Origin: Flavobacteriaceae bacterium NBU2973 | GTDB taxonomy: Bacteria; Bacteroidota; Bacteroidia; Flavobacteriales; Flavobacteriaceae | Direction of reading: 5' to 3' | Length of the DNA: 64,000 nt | Assembly: GCA_026162565.1 (NCBI GenBank) | Contig: JAOEIQ010000006.1 | Location: 186,001-250,000 of the forward strand | Part shown: positions 26,321 to 36,022 of the stretch, in pieces | Layout of the letters: every line of letters starts with the position of its first letter | How positions within the stretch are numbered: the stretch's first letter is position 1 | Translations under genes and position numbers: made by a program | Notes under the pieces: model-generated | The model's input: only the letters and a program-made list of their open reading frames with translations | Databases searched by the model: none | What the model was told of the DNA's origin: nothing

Positions 26321-27457
26321 TTAAAACAACTTAAATAAAAACATTGTAAGCATTCCCCAGAATGTTCCTGTGACCATACTTAAAATAGCCAATAAAATAG
26401 CATGAGGCATCCACTCCTTATTATAGGCAGACGTTACAGCCGGAGCTGTAGAGATACCTCCAAGATTAGCCATACTAGCAATAGGAACCCAAGCCATATG
26501 CAACTTTAATTTTTTAGCTACAAATAGCATAACTAAAAAATGTCCTACAAGCCACACTAAAACAAAAACTACCAGATGAATAGAAATTGATACATTATTG
26601 AAATTTAATTTTAATCCGAGAATTGCCATAATACCTATAATACTATAGCCTCCTAATTTTAACGCAAGTGCGTGATTCCAGTTAGAATAAAAATTACCTA
26701 TTAATAGTCCTACTAAACTAAATAGTATAATCTTCCATAAAAATGATGTAGTTAAAAATGTTCCTAATACTATAAGTAAAATACTTATGATTATAGTTTT
26801 TAAAATAGAGGTTAGATGAAACGTGTTGAAACTGGTTTCATCTTCAACAAAATCTGGCACATTATCACTTATATTAAAATAAGTATTTATGGAATCGCTC
26901 TTTTTAATAAGTTGAAACATTAAAATAGTCCAAATGTTTACTAAAATATTGTCTAACACTAAAATGGTTAGAAACAAACCTTCTGGGCAATCTACTAATT
27001 CTTTTAACACCAATTGACTGGTACTTCCGCCAATCCAACTACCAACAATAGGTACTAAACCTTTCCAGTTTTCGTGTTCTATTATTAATTGTTGATAATC
27101 AGAGGTAAATAAATTGAAAACCAATAAAATTAAAGGCGCTAAAGTAGCTATGGCAAAAGATCCAGAAACAAATAATATAATTGGTCTTAAACCTATAATT
27201 CGTAATTGTTTAAACGAAAGTGCACTCATTACCATTAGTATAGCAAATGGTATGATATAATCTTTACTCCAAGTGTGTAATAATACCTTGCTAAAATCTA
27301 ACTCGAACAAATGAGTAACTAATGCTGGAATTACATAGGCAAATAAAATAGCTGGTAACCAATCCAATACTTTTTTTAAATAATTATTTTGAGAACGATC
27401 TATAGCTAAAACAGCAATTATAGTAAAACATACAAGAATTATGGCTTGCAACAACAT
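26321..27457 (-). CDS. DUF819 family membrane protein (putative transporter)
   Basis: 378 residues with ten or so hydrophobic helices in two repeats. The family marks GSWIGGSTSQLVLKELVDCP and MANLGGISTAPAVTSAYNK are symmetric broken-helix loops typical of this transporter-like family (YjcL). The gene starts 1 bp from the end of the zinc deacylase gene upstream, so the two are co-transcribed. That suggests uptake of a product released by the deacylase (inference). Confidence 0.85.
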   Translation of the reverse strand: MLLQAIILVCFTIIAVLAIDRSQNNYLKKVLDWLPAILFAYVIPALVTHLFELDFSKVLLHTWSKDYIIPFAILMVMSALSFKQLRIIGLRPIILFVSGSFAIATLAPLILLVFNLFTSDYQQLIIEHENWKGLVPIVGSWIGGSTSQLVLKELVDCPEGLFLTILVLDNILVNIWTILMFQLIKKSDSINTYFNISDNVPDFVEDETSFNTFHLTSILKTIIISILLIVLGTFLTTSFLWKIILFSLVGLLIGNFYSNWNHALALKLGGYSIIGIMAILGLKLNFNNVSISIHLVVFVLVWLVGHFLVMLFVAKKLKLHMAWVPIASMANLGGISTAPAVTSAYNKEWMPHAILLAILSMVTGTFWGMLTMFLFKLF

Positions 27458-27458
27458 A

Positions 27459-28499
27459 CTATTGATTTATATTTTCAATAATTCCTAAATGAATAATACG
27501 TCCACCACTAATATTAACTGGGTTGGTACTTTTTCCAATAATAATGCCCTTTTCTGGAGATTTATATGTTTTTATAACCTCTCCAAAAGGGTTTCTTAAA
27601 ATTCCTACTATCTCATCTTTTTCAACAACTTGCTTTAATTCTACAGGGACTTCTAGCAAACCTCCTTCGTCAACATATAACCAATACGATTTTTTACAAT
27701 ACAACGCTTTTTCATAATTTGTTGTAGTAAAATCGTGCATATTTAACCAATTCAAAATTTTCTTTATACCAGCTACACCTCTATCTATCATATCGTGTTG
27801 ATAAATTTGAGGATTGCCATACTCAACTGTTATAGTTGGTATTCCTTTTAGCATAGCTTCTGCTCTCATGGTACGTGAACCACTTGAAACACCAGCTGAA
27901 GGCAAACCTTTACTATTCAAAATAATATCTGCATCTTGTAACAATGCCATTTTTTTAATAGTATCGTTTGACATATCAGCACGAACATACAAACTGTTAA
28001 TTCTCCCAAAACTGGCAGTATGCATATCAACCAGGTAATTTATTTTGGATAGTATTTTTTGGTTAATTCCCCAAACGTATTGTTGACTCCTATTACCATT
28101 TGCTTTGCCTGGAAAGTTTCTATTAAGATCCTCTTCATCTACATAACGTCTTCGATCCTGATTGATACTTATGGCATTTAAGCCAGGAATAGCAATAATA
28201 GTTCCTTTTAGCTGGTCTGTATTTACATCATTTAACAGTTCTTGAATTACCTTTATTCCATTCAATTCATTACCATGTATAGCTGCTGTGAGGCCTAAAA
28301 CAGGTCCATCAAATTTACCTTTAACAATAATTACTGGAACAGAAACCGGTTGAGATAAACCATTATCAATGATTTGTAGCCAAAAATATGTTTTGGTATT
28401 ATATTCTAGAGACTTTAAATTAATAGAATCTATTGTTTGTTGAGCAAATAAAGCAACTGTTAATTGTGCAAAGAATATAAATGAGATTACTTTTTTCAT
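27459..28499 (-). CDS. Periplasmic succinylglutamate desuccinylase/aspartoacylase family zinc hydrolase
   Basis: Start chosen at the ATG of MKKVISFIFFAQLTVALFAQ, a clean signal peptide; an upstream start adds seven unlikely residues. Zinc ligands of the M14-like fold are visible: HGNELNG (His/Glu) and DMHTASFG (His), plus the arginine-rich DLNRNFPG substrate loop and the general base region TVEYGNP. The C-terminal beta domain is complete. It probably removes an acyl or amino-acyl group in the periplasm for the DUF819 partner. Substrate unknown. Confidence 0.85.
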   Translation of the reverse strand: MKKVISFIFFAQLTVALFAQQTIDSINLKSLEYNTKTYFWLQIIDNGLSQPVSVPVIIVKGKFDGPVLGLTAAIHGNELNGIKVIQELLNDVNTDQLKGTIIAIPGLNAISINQDRRRYVDEEDLNRNFPGKANGNRSQQYVWGINQKILSKINYLVDMHTASFGRINSLYVRADMSNDTIKKMALLQDADIILNSKGLPSAGVSSGSRTMRAEAMLKGIPTITVEYGNPQIYQHDMIDRGVAGIKKILNWLNMHDFTTTNYEKALYCKKSYWLYVDEGGLLEVPVELKQVVEKDEIVGILRNPFGEVIKTYKSPEKGIIIGKSTNPVNISGGRIIHLGIIENINQ

Positions 28500-28589
28500 T
28501 TTAAGTGCTGTTAGTAGCAACTAAATGTAACGAAAAAAGCTTTTAAATAATCTTTTTTATATCTAATTGAAAATCTGTTCTCCTATGCG

Positions 28590-28670
28590 CAACAAAAAAC
28601 AACTCTTGAGATGGTTCGACTACGCTCACCATAAGCGATTCGCACTCTTTTTGCAAAGCAAAAAGCGGCT
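28590..28670. repeat. Intergenic palindromic sequence downstream of icmF
   Basis: Contains GGTTCGACTACGCTCACC, a sequence type often seen scattered between flavobacterial genes (memory), and the perfect stem CTTTTTGC/GCAAAAAG (28647-28654, 28658-28665), which may terminate icmF. Confidence 0.4.
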
Positions 28671-28676
28671 CTCTGC

Positions 28677-31600
28677 TTACATATTACGTCTGTACTGACC
28701 TCCAACCTCAAATAAAGCTGAAGTAATTTCTCCAAGAGAACATACTTTACAAACATCCATTAAAGCTTCAAAAATATTTTCGTTATTGATAGCTTTCTTT
28801 TGAAGATCTTTCAATAGAGCTTTTGTATCGTTAGCTTTATGAAGATTTTCTAACGTTTTAATTTGATATTGTTTTTCTTCTTCTGTTGCTCTAATTACTT
28901 CCGCAGGAATAACAGTAGGAGACCCTTTTGAGCTTAAAAAGGTATTAACTCCAACAATTGGGAATTGTCCATTATGTTTCAAAGTTTCATAGTACAAGCT
29001 TTCTTCTTGTATTTTAGAACGTTGGTACATAGTTTCCATGGCTCCTAGAACGCCTCCTCTTTCTGTAATACGATCAAATTCAGCTAAAACAGCTTCTTCA
29101 ACTAAATCTGTAAGCTCTTCAATTATAAAAGATCCTTGAATTGGGTTTTCATTTTTGGCTAAACCAAGTTCTTTATTGATAATTAATTGAATTGCCATAG
29201 CTCTACGAACCGACTCTTCTGTTGGTGTTGTAATCGCTTCATCATACGCATTTGTGTGTAATGAATTACAGTTGTCGTATATGGCATACAAAGCTTGAAG
29301 CGTTGTACGAATATCATTAAAATCAATTTCTTGAGCATGTAAACTACGACCAGATGTTTGGATATGGTACTTAAGCATTTGCGCTCTAGAATTAGCTCCA
29401 TATTTATGCTTCATAGCTTTTGCCCAAATCTTTCTTGCCACACGACCAATTACGGCGTATTCAGGATCGATTCCATTAGAAAAGAAAAAGGATAAATTTG
29501 GTCCAAACTTATTAATATCCATTCCTCTAGAAAGGTAATACTCTACATAAGTAAAACCATTAGACAAGGTTAAAGCCAATTGTGTGATTGGGTTCGCACC
29601 AGCTTCAGCAATGTGGTAACCTGAAATAGAAACCGAATAAAAATTTCGCACATTGTTCTCAATAAAATATTCCTGAACATCTCCCATTAAACGCAAAGCA
29701 AATTCTGTAGAAAATATACAGGTGTTTTGCGCTTGATCTTCTTTTAAAATATCTGCTTGAACAGTACCACGAACTTGAGCAATAGTTCTGGTTTTAATAT
29801 CTTGATAAACATCTTGTGGTAATACTTGGTCTCCCGTGACACCTAACAACATTAAACCTAAACCATCATTACCTTCTGGTAACTCACCATTATATTTTGG
29901 TCTTTCCTTTCCTTTATAAAGTTTTGCAATTGTAGCTTCTACCTCTTTCTCTAAACCATGTTGTTTAATATAGATTTCACATTGCTGGTCGATAGCTGCA
30001 TTCATGAAAAATCCTAATAGCATTGGAGCTGGACCATTAATAGTCATACTCACAGACGTCATGACATCTGCTAAATTAAATCCTGAATATAACTTTTTAG
30101 CATCATCTAAACAGCAAATAGACACTCCTGCATTACCAATTTTACCATAGATATCAGGACGATGGTCAGGATCATTACCATACAAGGTCACACTATCGAA
30201 TGCAGTAGATAAACGCTTTGCTGGCATACCTTGACTTACATAATGAAATCGTTTATTTGTTCGTTCTGGACCTCCTTCTCCTGCAAACATTCGAGCTGGA
30301 TCTTCACCAGTTCTTTTAAAAGGATATAATCCTGAAGCATAAGGAAACTCTCCAGGTACATTCTCTTGTAAGTTCCATTTTAAAATATCTCCCCAAGCCT
30401 CATATTTTGGTAACGCTACTTTCGGAATTTGAAGATGTGATAACGATTCTGTATGCGTTTCTATTTTAATCTCCTTATCTCTTACTTTAAAAGAATAGAT
30501 AGGATTCTTATATTTATTTACTTTCTCATCCCAACCAGTAATCATTTCCCAATTATACGGATCAAGATTTAATTTCACACGGTCAAACTCTCCAATCAAG
30601 AGTTTTACAAAATCTTTGTTTTCAGTTGATTCAATCGACTCGTTATCAATTCCTGCTTTATCCAATTTAGGAGTTTTTCCAACAACCGACTCTAACGTCT
30701 TATATATTCCATAGAGCTTTTGAGCAACTTCAACTTGTTCTTTAGCTTTCTTGTCATAAGCACGATTGTTTTCAGCAATTTCAGATAAATAGCGTGTTCT
30801 ATTTGGTGGAATCACAAAAATCTTCTCACTCATTTCTTTAGAAATCTCGAAAGTAGATTTTAAGTCAGCATCAGCTTTTTCTACCAATTTATCCATAATC
30901 GCTTTATAAAGCGTATTCATTCCAGGATCGTTAAACTGCGAAGCAATCGTACCATAAACTGGCAACTGATCTTGAGGAATATCCCAAAGATTATTATTAC
31001 GCATGTATTGCTTTTTTACATCACGTAAGGCATCTAAAGAACCACGTTTGTCAAACTTGTTTATGGCAACCAAATCTGCAAAATCAAGCATATCGATTTT
31101 CTCTAATTGTGTTGCTGCGCCAAATTCTGGAGTCATGACGTACAACGATACATCTGAATGTTCAATAATTTCGGTATCAGATTGCCCAATACCAGAAGTT
31201 TCTAAAATAATTAAATCGTATTCAGCTGCTTTTAAAACTTCAACTGCTTCATTAACATATTTAGATAATGCTAAATTAGATTGACGTGTTGCTAAACTTC
31301 GCATGTAAACTCTAGGCGAATTAATAGCATTCATACGAATACGATCTCCTAAAAGTGCTCCTCCTGTTTTTCGTTTAGAAGGATCAACAGAAACTAAACC
31401 TATTGTCTTTTCCGGGAAGTCAATTAAAAAACGACGAACCAATTCATCTACTAAAGATGATTTTCCAGCTCCTCCTGTTCCAGTAATTCCTAAAACAGGT
31501 GTTTTAGAGTTTTTATTTTTAGTATGGATTTTATCTAGAGTATCTTTAGCAACTTCAGGAAAATTTTCTGCTGAAGAAATTACACGAGCTATAGCTTTAG

Positions 31601-32087
31601 GATTCTTTTCTGCTAAAATATCAACTTCTCCATTTAATGAATCTCCTATTGCGAAGTCAGACTTTTCAACCAAGTCATTGATCATGCCTTGTAATCCCAT
31701 TTCACGACCATCATCTGGCGAATAAATACGATCGATACCATAATCCATCAACTCTTTAATTTCAGTTGGAAGGATTACGCCTCCTCCTCCTCCAAATATT
31801 TTAATATGCTCTGCTCCTCGCTCATTTAACAAATCACGCATATACTTAAAATATTCGTTATGTCCACCTTGATACGATGTTAAACAAATAGCATTAGCAT
31901 CTTCTTGAATAGCAGTATTAACTACTTCTTCAACACTTCTATCATGTCCTAAATGAATCACCTCAACTCCAGTTGCCTGTATAATTCTACGCATAATGTT
32001 AATGGATGCATCATGACCATCAAACAAAGAAGCTGCAGTAACTATTCTAACTTTATATTTTGGTTTATAAGGAGTTGCTTGTATCAT
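28677..32087 (-). CDS. icmF: Fused coenzyme B12-dependent acyl-CoA mutase (IcmF, isobutyryl-CoA mutase type)
   Basis: 1136 residues in the IcmF order. An N-terminal B12-binding domain (1-140, base-off motif [10 protein letters not shown]). A MeaI-like GTPase chaperone domain (about 195-430, P-loop [10 protein letters not shown] near 207, NKFDKRG guanine motif). Then the mutase barrel (about 540-1110). Two specificity positions read as in isobutyryl-CoA mutases: Phe601 in RMFAG where methylmalonyl-CoA mutase has Tyr, and Gln787 in QAQN where it has Arg. It rearranges a branched acyl-CoA to the straight form, fitting branched-chain amino acid degradation. It stands alone here. Confidence 0.92.
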   Translation of the reverse strand: MIQATPYKPKYKVRIVTAASLFDGHDASINIMRRIIQATGVEVIHLGHDRSVEEVVNTAIQEDANAICLTSYQGGHNEYFKYMRDLLNERGAEHIKIFGGGGGVILPTEIKELMDYGIDRIYSPDDGREMGLQGMINDLVEKSDFAIGDSLNGEVDILAEKNPKAIARVISSAENFPEVAKDTLDKIHTKNKNSKTPVLGITGTGGAGKSSLVDELVRRFLIDFPEKTIGLVSVDPSKRKTGGALLGDRIRMNAINSPRVYMRSLATRQSNLALSKYVNEAVEVLKAAEYDLIILETSGIGQSDTEIIEHSDVSLYVMTPEFGAATQLEKIDMLDFADLVAINKFDKRGSLDALRDVKKQYMRNNNLWDIPQDQLPVYGTIASQFNDPGMNTLYKAIMDKLVEKADADLKSTFEISKEMSEKIFVIPPNRTRYLSEIAENNRAYDKKAKEQVEVAQKLYGIYKTLESVVGKTPKLDKAGIDNESIESTENKDFVKLLIGEFDRVKLNLDPYNWEMITGWDEKVNKYKNPIYSFKVRDKEIKIETHTESLSHLQIPKVALPKYEAWGDILKWNLQENVPGEFPYASGLYPFKRTGEDPARMFAGEGGPERTNKRFHYVSQGMPAKRLSTAFDSVTLYGNDPDHRPDIYGKIGNAGVSICCLDDAKKLYSGFNLADVMTSVSMTINGPAPMLLGFFMNAAIDQQCEIYIKQHGLEKEVEATIAKLYKGKERPKYNGELPEGNDGLGLMLLGVTGDQVLPQDVYQDIKTRTIAQVRGTVQADILKEDQAQNTCIFSTEFALRLMGDVQEYFIENNVRNFYSVSISGYHIAEAGANPITQLALTLSNGFTYVEYYLSRGMDINKFGPNLSFFFSNGIDPEYAVIGRVARKIWAKAMKHKYGANSRAQMLKYHIQTSGRSLHAQEIDFNDIRTTLQALYAIYDNCNSLHTNAYDEAITTPTEESVRRAMAIQLIINKELGLAKNENPIQGSFIIEELTDLVEEAVLAEFDRITERGGVLGAMETMYQRSKIQEESLYYETLKHNGQFPIVGVNTFLSSKGSPTVIPAEVIRATEEEKQYQIKTLENLHKANDTKALLKDLQKKAINNENIFEALMDVCKVCSLGEITSALFEVGGQYRRNM

Positions 32088-32168
32088 TCTTAAAAAAACT
32101 TGATTTTAGTACTGCAAATTTACGGAATATTCAAAAAAATTGAAGCCTTTTTAAGAAATATAAAACAT

Positions 32169-33113
32169 TTACAAACCTAATATCTGTCCTTGTTTTGCAA
32201 AATTAAAACCTAAATTAGTGATGCTATCTTGCAAATGATGAGCATCTAGAATTGCTGGATTAGAATGATTGAAATGAATAAAATACACCTTTTGCTTAAC
32301 TAGTTTACTTTCATTGGAAAATAAGTTAACAGTTTCTTCAATAAAAGGATGAGGCACTTCACTCATTGGTCTTGGGATTTCACCATCTTTAAAAAACGTA
32401 GCATCTAGAAAAGCATAATCTACTTTTTTAACTTCATCGACTATACTTTTTTGCCAAAGTTGCCACTTATTAATGTCTGGAATAAATAATGCAGATTTAT
32501 TGATTCCTTGAATTTTATAACCAACCGTTTCAGAAAACTCATCACGATGTGGCACTAGAAAGGGCGTTACTTTTAGTTCTTCATTTAGAAAGACAGTTGA
32601 ATCATTTTTCAGCGCTTTAATTTTAATATTGTCTAAACTCACCAATTGACTCCAAGGTCCATTTTGTTCTAAAAATGATTTCATTTTCGGCATAGCGTAT
32701 ACAGGAATGGATTTTCCACCAAGTGCTTCTCTACCCAAATGCATCAATCCAGTATAATGACCAATATGAGCATGTGTTAAAAACACACCATCAACCACTG
32801 TTTTTGAGTTTAATTCTTTTTTTAAATCATCTATTTGTTGCGTAATATCGGGAGTGGCATCAAATAACCATTTTTGCTTACTATCCAAATCAACTAAACC
32901 CAAACTAGACACCATTTTTTTTGATTCTTCTCCATTATAGTAAGCTTGGCAACATATCTTGCCACAATTTATTTGCGGATATCCTGCGTCTTGAGCAATA
33001 CCTAAAACTTTAATAAACTGATCTGGTTTTACAGTAATTTCAGTTTCTTTTTCTGAAGCGCAACTATAATTTAATAAATAGAATATTAGGAATAGTTTTT
33101 GAAAGACTCTCAT
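32169..33113 (-). CDS. PqqB-like metallo-beta-lactamase-fold lipoprotein
   Basis: Lipoprotein signal (LLNYSCAS, lipid Cys at about residue 19), then an MBL-fold domain with LGIAQDAGYPQINCGKICC as in PqqB, zinc ligand motif LTHAHIGHYTG, later ligands VPHRDEF and the C-terminal FIHFNHSNP. No other pqq genes are near and the protein is exported, so a role in PQQ synthesis is unlikely; a periplasmic hydrolase is more plausible. The CxxxCC cluster at the start could hold a structural metal. Confidence 0.82.
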   Translation of the reverse strand: MRVFQKLFLIFYLLNYSCASEKETEITVKPDQFIKVLGIAQDAGYPQINCGKICCQAYYNGEESKKMVSSLGLVDLDSKQKWLFDATPDITQQIDDLKKELNSKTVVDGVFLTHAHIGHYTGLMHLGREALGGKSIPVYAMPKMKSFLEQNGPWSQLVSLDNIKIKALKNDSTVFLNEELKVTPFLVPHRDEFSETVGYKIQGINKSALFIPDINKWQLWQKSIVDEVKKVDYAFLDATFFKDGEIPRPMSEVPHPFIEETVNLFSNESKLVKQKVYFIHFNHSNPAILDAHHLQDSITNLGFNFAKQGQILGL

Positions 33114-33155
33114 AAGTAAACTTTATCTTTGTTAAAGATATAAAACCCAGAACTT

Positions 33156-33863
33156 ATGTTACGTAAATTTTTAGCTATTGTCTTATTTTTTAATGTAACT
33201 GCTTGTGATGAATTACAACAAGTTGTTAATCAATTACCTCAACAAGGAGGTGGAATTGGTAATGCAGATATTGCCGCAGGATTAAGACAAGCACTTGACT
33301 TTGGAATTGATAAACAAGTAAGTAAGCTGACTCAAAAAGATGGTTTTTTTAAAAACGAGTTAGTTAAAATAGTACTACCTCAAGAACTACAAAAGGTTGA
33401 TAAAGCTCTGCGAGATATAGGATTAGATAATTTAGCTGATGAAGGTTTAAAAATACTTAATCGTGCTGCAGAGGATGCTGTAAAAGAGGCTACACCTATT
33501 TTTGTAAGTGCTGTTAAGGATATCACTTTTGCAGATGCTAAAAATATTTTATTGGGTAATGACGATGCAGCAACACAATATTTAACCAGCAAAACGCAAA
33601 CTGCGTTATACAACAAATTTGAACCTGTTATTAATAATTCCTTCAGTAAAGTTGGCGCCGATCAGATTTGGGAAAATTTAATTACTAAATACAATGCAAT
33701 ACCGTTTACAAATAATGTAAATCCTGATTTAACTCAATATGTAACTGGTGAAGCTTTAAAAGGTGTGTATACAATGATAGCTGTTGAAGAAAAAGAAATA
33801 AGAAATAAAATTTCCTCCCGAACGACTGATTTACTTAAAAAGGTATTTGCGCTTCAAGATTAA
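33156..33863 (+). CDS. DUF4197 domain lipoprotein
   Basis: Lipoprotein signal with Cys17 (FNVTACDEL), followed by the helical DUF4197 domain (about 40-235) with GIDKQVSKLTQKDGFFKN and the central DAKNILLGNDDAATQYL segment, which fit the family. All-alpha, 235 residues. Family function is unknown. Divergent from the PqqB-like gene, with 42 bp between starts. Confidence 0.85.
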   Translation: MLRKFLAIVLFFNVTACDELQQVVNQLPQQGGGIGNADIAAGLRQALDFGIDKQVSKLTQKDGFFKNELVKIVLPQELQKVDKALRDIGLDNLADEGLKILNRAAEDAVKEATPIFVSAVKDITFADAKNILLGNDDAATQYLTSKTQTALYNKFEPVINNSFSKVGADQIWENLITKYNAIPFTNNVNPDLTQYVTGEALKGVYTMIAVEEKEIRNKISSRTTDLLKKVFALQD

Positions 33864-33925
33864 TTATAAATAAATTATTAATCTAATGGTAATATTATCA
33901 TAACCTTAAAAAGACGAAATATCCT

Positions 33926-33991
33926 CATTTTTGTATTGCGATGATTAAAGAAATGTTCTTTTCTTTATTTGGGTTAGTAATTAAAAGTTAG
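33926..33991 (+). CDS. Candidate 16-codon micro-ORF with its own -7 box
   Basis: ORF 33941-33991 encodes MIKEMFFSLFGLVIKS, a short hydrophobic peptide with basic ends. A CATTTTTG box (33926-33933, 7 of 8 to TAnnTTTG) puts the transcription start at about the ATG, which would make it nearly leaderless. A rho-independent terminator follows 3 bp after the stop. It could instead be a small RNA of about 90 nt. No homology can be tested here. Confidence 0.4.
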   Translation, partial: HFCIAMIKEMFFSLFGLVIKS

Positions 33992-33993
33992 TT

Positions 33994-34030
33994 AAAAAAT
34001 CGATTCTCCTCCTAGAGTCGATTTTTTTTT
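33994..34030 (+). terminator. Terminator after the micro-ORF at 33941
   Basis: AAAATCGA and TCTCC... fold with AGAGTCGATTTT (one bulge), followed by about ten T. The neighbouring DUF4197 gene ends 130 bp upstream, so this mainly serves a short transcript. Confidence 0.75.
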
Positions 34031-34113
34031 ATTAACAATACAATAAATTAACTTTCTGAATTGCAATAAATTATATATATTTATGTACTAAACCAATCCT
34101 AAAACATAAAGTT

Positions 34114-34308
34114 GTGACACAGTCTTTATCACTAAAAAGGAAAAAACGTAAGCTACAAAAGCGTTACATACAACTTATTGAAGATGCTTATAACTTTAGA
34201 CAAACAGATCATGCTTTGAGTGATATTTCTGAATACAAAGCCATGCAATTATTAAATAGGTTAAACAGACTTCAATTTTTAGATAGAGACTTACAAACTG
34301 TTTCTTAA
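34114..34308 (+). CDS. Small basic helical protein (possible Lacal_2735-type family)
   Basis: 64 residues, GTG start. Very basic N-terminus (KRKKRKLQKRY), then an amphipathic helix with Tyr/Asp-rich turn (AYNFRQTDHALSD) and a second helix (YKAMQLLNRLNRLQ). The layout is like the small helical Lacal_2735 family of flavobacteria, from memory. Its 3' end overlaps the convergent receptor gene by 18 bp. Confidence 0.6.
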   Translation: MTQSLSLKRKKRKLQKRYIQLIEDAYNFRQTDHALSDISEYKAMQLLNRLNRLQFLDRDLQTVS

Positions 34309-35070
34309 GCTTTTAAAATAGTCGAACGCTTTTAATAAGCGACTTCCATACCAAGAAAATAGTTCACCATCTACTAGTTTTACCATTACATTTTCAGGAA
34401 GTATGGATGTAATCTCTATTATATGTTTACTTTTAAAAGGATAAGGTTCTGACGACAATAAAACTACATCTAATTCAGGCAACTCTTTTAAACTAACTTC
34501 TGGATATCTTTTTATTGAGCTAAATACATTATGAAAATTATTAAGTTTTAATACATAATCTATAAATGTACTTTTCCCTGCCACCATCCATGGATCTCTC
34601 CAAATAAAATAGGCAACTTTTAGTTTGGGCAAATTAGAAGCATAAGCCTTAAAAGCCTTTATGTCATTTTGAATAGCTTCTATTATTTTTGAAGCCTCTA
34701 ATTCACTATTAAATAATAATCCATACTGCTGAATCATATCTAAACAATCATCAGTAGTTTTTATATCAGATACATGAACTGCACATATCTGTTCGCAAGC
34801 TTTGACTATTTCTTTTGTGTTCTCTTCTTTATTACATAGAATAATATCTGGCTTGAGCTGCTTTATTTTTTCAAGCTTAATTTGTTTTGTTCCTCCAACA
34901 ACCGTTTTTGATTTTTTGATATGGTTTGGGTGCACACAAAATTTGGTAACTCCAACTAATGAGTTTTCTAAACCTAAATCACATAATAACTCTGTTTGAC
35001 TTGGTACTAAAGAGATGATTCTTCTTGGAGTCTGATTTAAAAGTATTTGCCTATTGAGTTGATCTTTCAT
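34291..35070 (-). CDS. Helical-backbone metal/cobalamin receptor (BtuF-like), no signal peptide
   Basis: Start chosen at the ATG of MKDQLNRQILLNQ, because the four residues before it come from an inverted repeat element. The fold is that of ABC-type BtuF substrate-binding proteins: RIISLVPSQTELLCDLG, VGVTKFCVHPN, LKPDIILCNKEEN, and a second lobe ending in DVVLLSSEPYPF. No signal peptide or lipid Cys and no ABC permease nearby, so it is either a cytoplasmic binder or a member of the stand-alone Bacteroidota group. Ligand unknown. Confidence 0.82.
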   Translation of the reverse strand: MKDQLNRQILLNQTPRRIISLVPSQTELLCDLGLENSLVGVTKFCVHPNHIKKSKTVVGGTKQIKLEKIKQLKPDIILCNKEENTKEIVKACEQICAVHVSDIKTTDDCLDMIQQYGLLFNSELEASKIIEAIQNDIKAFKAYASNLPKLKVAYFIWRDPWMVAGKSTFIDYVLKLNNFHNVFSSIKRYPEVSLKELPELDVVLLSSEPYPFKSKHIIEITSILPENVMVKLVDGELFSWYGSRLLKAFDYFKSLRNSL

Positions 35071-35077
35071 ATGTAAT

Positions 35078-35164
35078 GTCATTGCGAAGAAAATTTATAA
35101 TTTTCTGTGGCAATCTTAACTTATAATAAAAAGATTCCCACGTCGTTCCACTACTCGAAATGAC
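35078..35164. repeat. Imperfect inverted repeat element (REP-like)
   Basis: The outer ends are GTCATT and AATGAC; inner arms include GTGGCAATCTT (about 35107-35117) facing AAGATTCCCAC (35131-35141), with one mismatch, around a short AT loop. The element overlaps the last codons of pyrF. Similar GTCATTGCGA...GCAATCT elements are common between flavobacterial genes (memory). Confidence 0.65.
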
Positions 35165-35975
35165 GTTTCAATTCTATAGCCATTTGCTGTTGAAGCTCTT
35201 CAGCTTTATGTGCCGCAGCTTCTGCATAGTTTTCTTGATTTGAAGCGTAAATTATTCCTCTGGAAGAATTAATTAATAAACCTACATTCTTATTCATTCC
35301 ATATTTACAAACCTCTTGCAAGTTTCCACCTTGAGCACCAACTCCTGGAACTAATAAAAAACTATCAGGAATGATTTGTCTTATCTCCGCAAGATATTCT
35401 GCTTTGGTGGCTCCAACAACATACATGAGGTTTTGTGAATTTTCCCAAGTTTTTGAAGTTTTTAAAACTTGCTTATAAAATTCTTGTCCTTCTACTTGTT
35501 TAGTCTGGAAATCGAAAGCTCCTTGATTGGAGGTCAAAGCTAGCATGATAGTATGCTTATCTTTAAACGCTAGAAATGGTTCTACAGAGTCTTTTCCCAT
35601 ATAAGGAGCAACAGTCACACTATCAAACGCTAAATCTTCGAAAAATGCTTTGGCGTACATTGAACTTGTATTACCAATATCACCTCGTTTGGCATCAGCG
35701 ATGGTAAAAATTTCGGGATGATTATTGTTTAAATACTTAATGGTTTTTTCTAAAGCTTTCCATCCTTTCAATCCATAAGCTTCATAAAATGCTGTATTCG
35801 GTTTATAGGCAACACATAAATGATGTGTAGAATCTATAATCGCTTTATTAAAAGTAAAAATTGGATCATCCTCTTCTAAAAGATACTTTGGTATTTTATG
35901 TAAATCGACATCTAAACCAATACAAAGGAACGATCGTTTTTTGTGTATTTGCTCTATTAGTTCTTGTGTAGTCAT
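35151..35975 (-). CDS. pyrF: Orotidine 5'-phosphate decarboxylase (PyrF, type 2)
   Basis: Decarboxylates OMP to UMP in pyrimidine synthesis. The 274-residue type 2 form: [15 protein letters not shown] at the start, the active-site [11 protein letters not shown] (Asp-Lys-Asp array), [13 protein letters not shown] and the phosphate-binding [10 protein letters not shown]. The last residues RHFE are encoded inside an inverted repeat, so the C-terminal end may have been rewritten by that element. Downstream of prfA with a terminator between. Confidence 0.96.
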   Translation of the reverse strand: MTTQELIEQIHKKRSFLCIGLDVDLHKIPKYLLEEDDPIFTFNKAIIDSTHHLCVAYKPNTAFYEAYGLKGWKALEKTIKYLNNNHPEIFTIADAKRGDIGNTSSMYAKAFFEDLAFDSVTVAPYMGKDSVEPFLAFKDKHTIMLALTSNQGAFDFQTKQVEGQEFYKQVLKTSKTWENSQNLMYVVGATKAEYLAEIRQIIPDSFLLVPGVGAQGGNLQEVCKYGMNKNVGLLINSSRGIIYASNQENYAEAAAHKAEELQQQMAIELKRHFE

Positions 35976-35997
35976 CTACAAATATTAGTCATTAAAA

Positions 35998-36017
35998 AAG
36001 CCTCAAAATCGAGGCTT
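35998..36017 (-). terminator. Terminator after prfA
   Basis: AAGCCTC pairs with GAGGCTT. On the reverse strand the stem is followed by TTTTTT. Located 6 bp after the prfA stop codon. Confidence 0.8.
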
Positions 36018-36022
36018 AAAAT

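Noticed and set aside
32169-33113. PqqB as part of PQQ biosynthesis
   Set aside because: The protein has a lipoprotein signal and no pqqA, pqqC, pqqD or pqqE gene is nearby.
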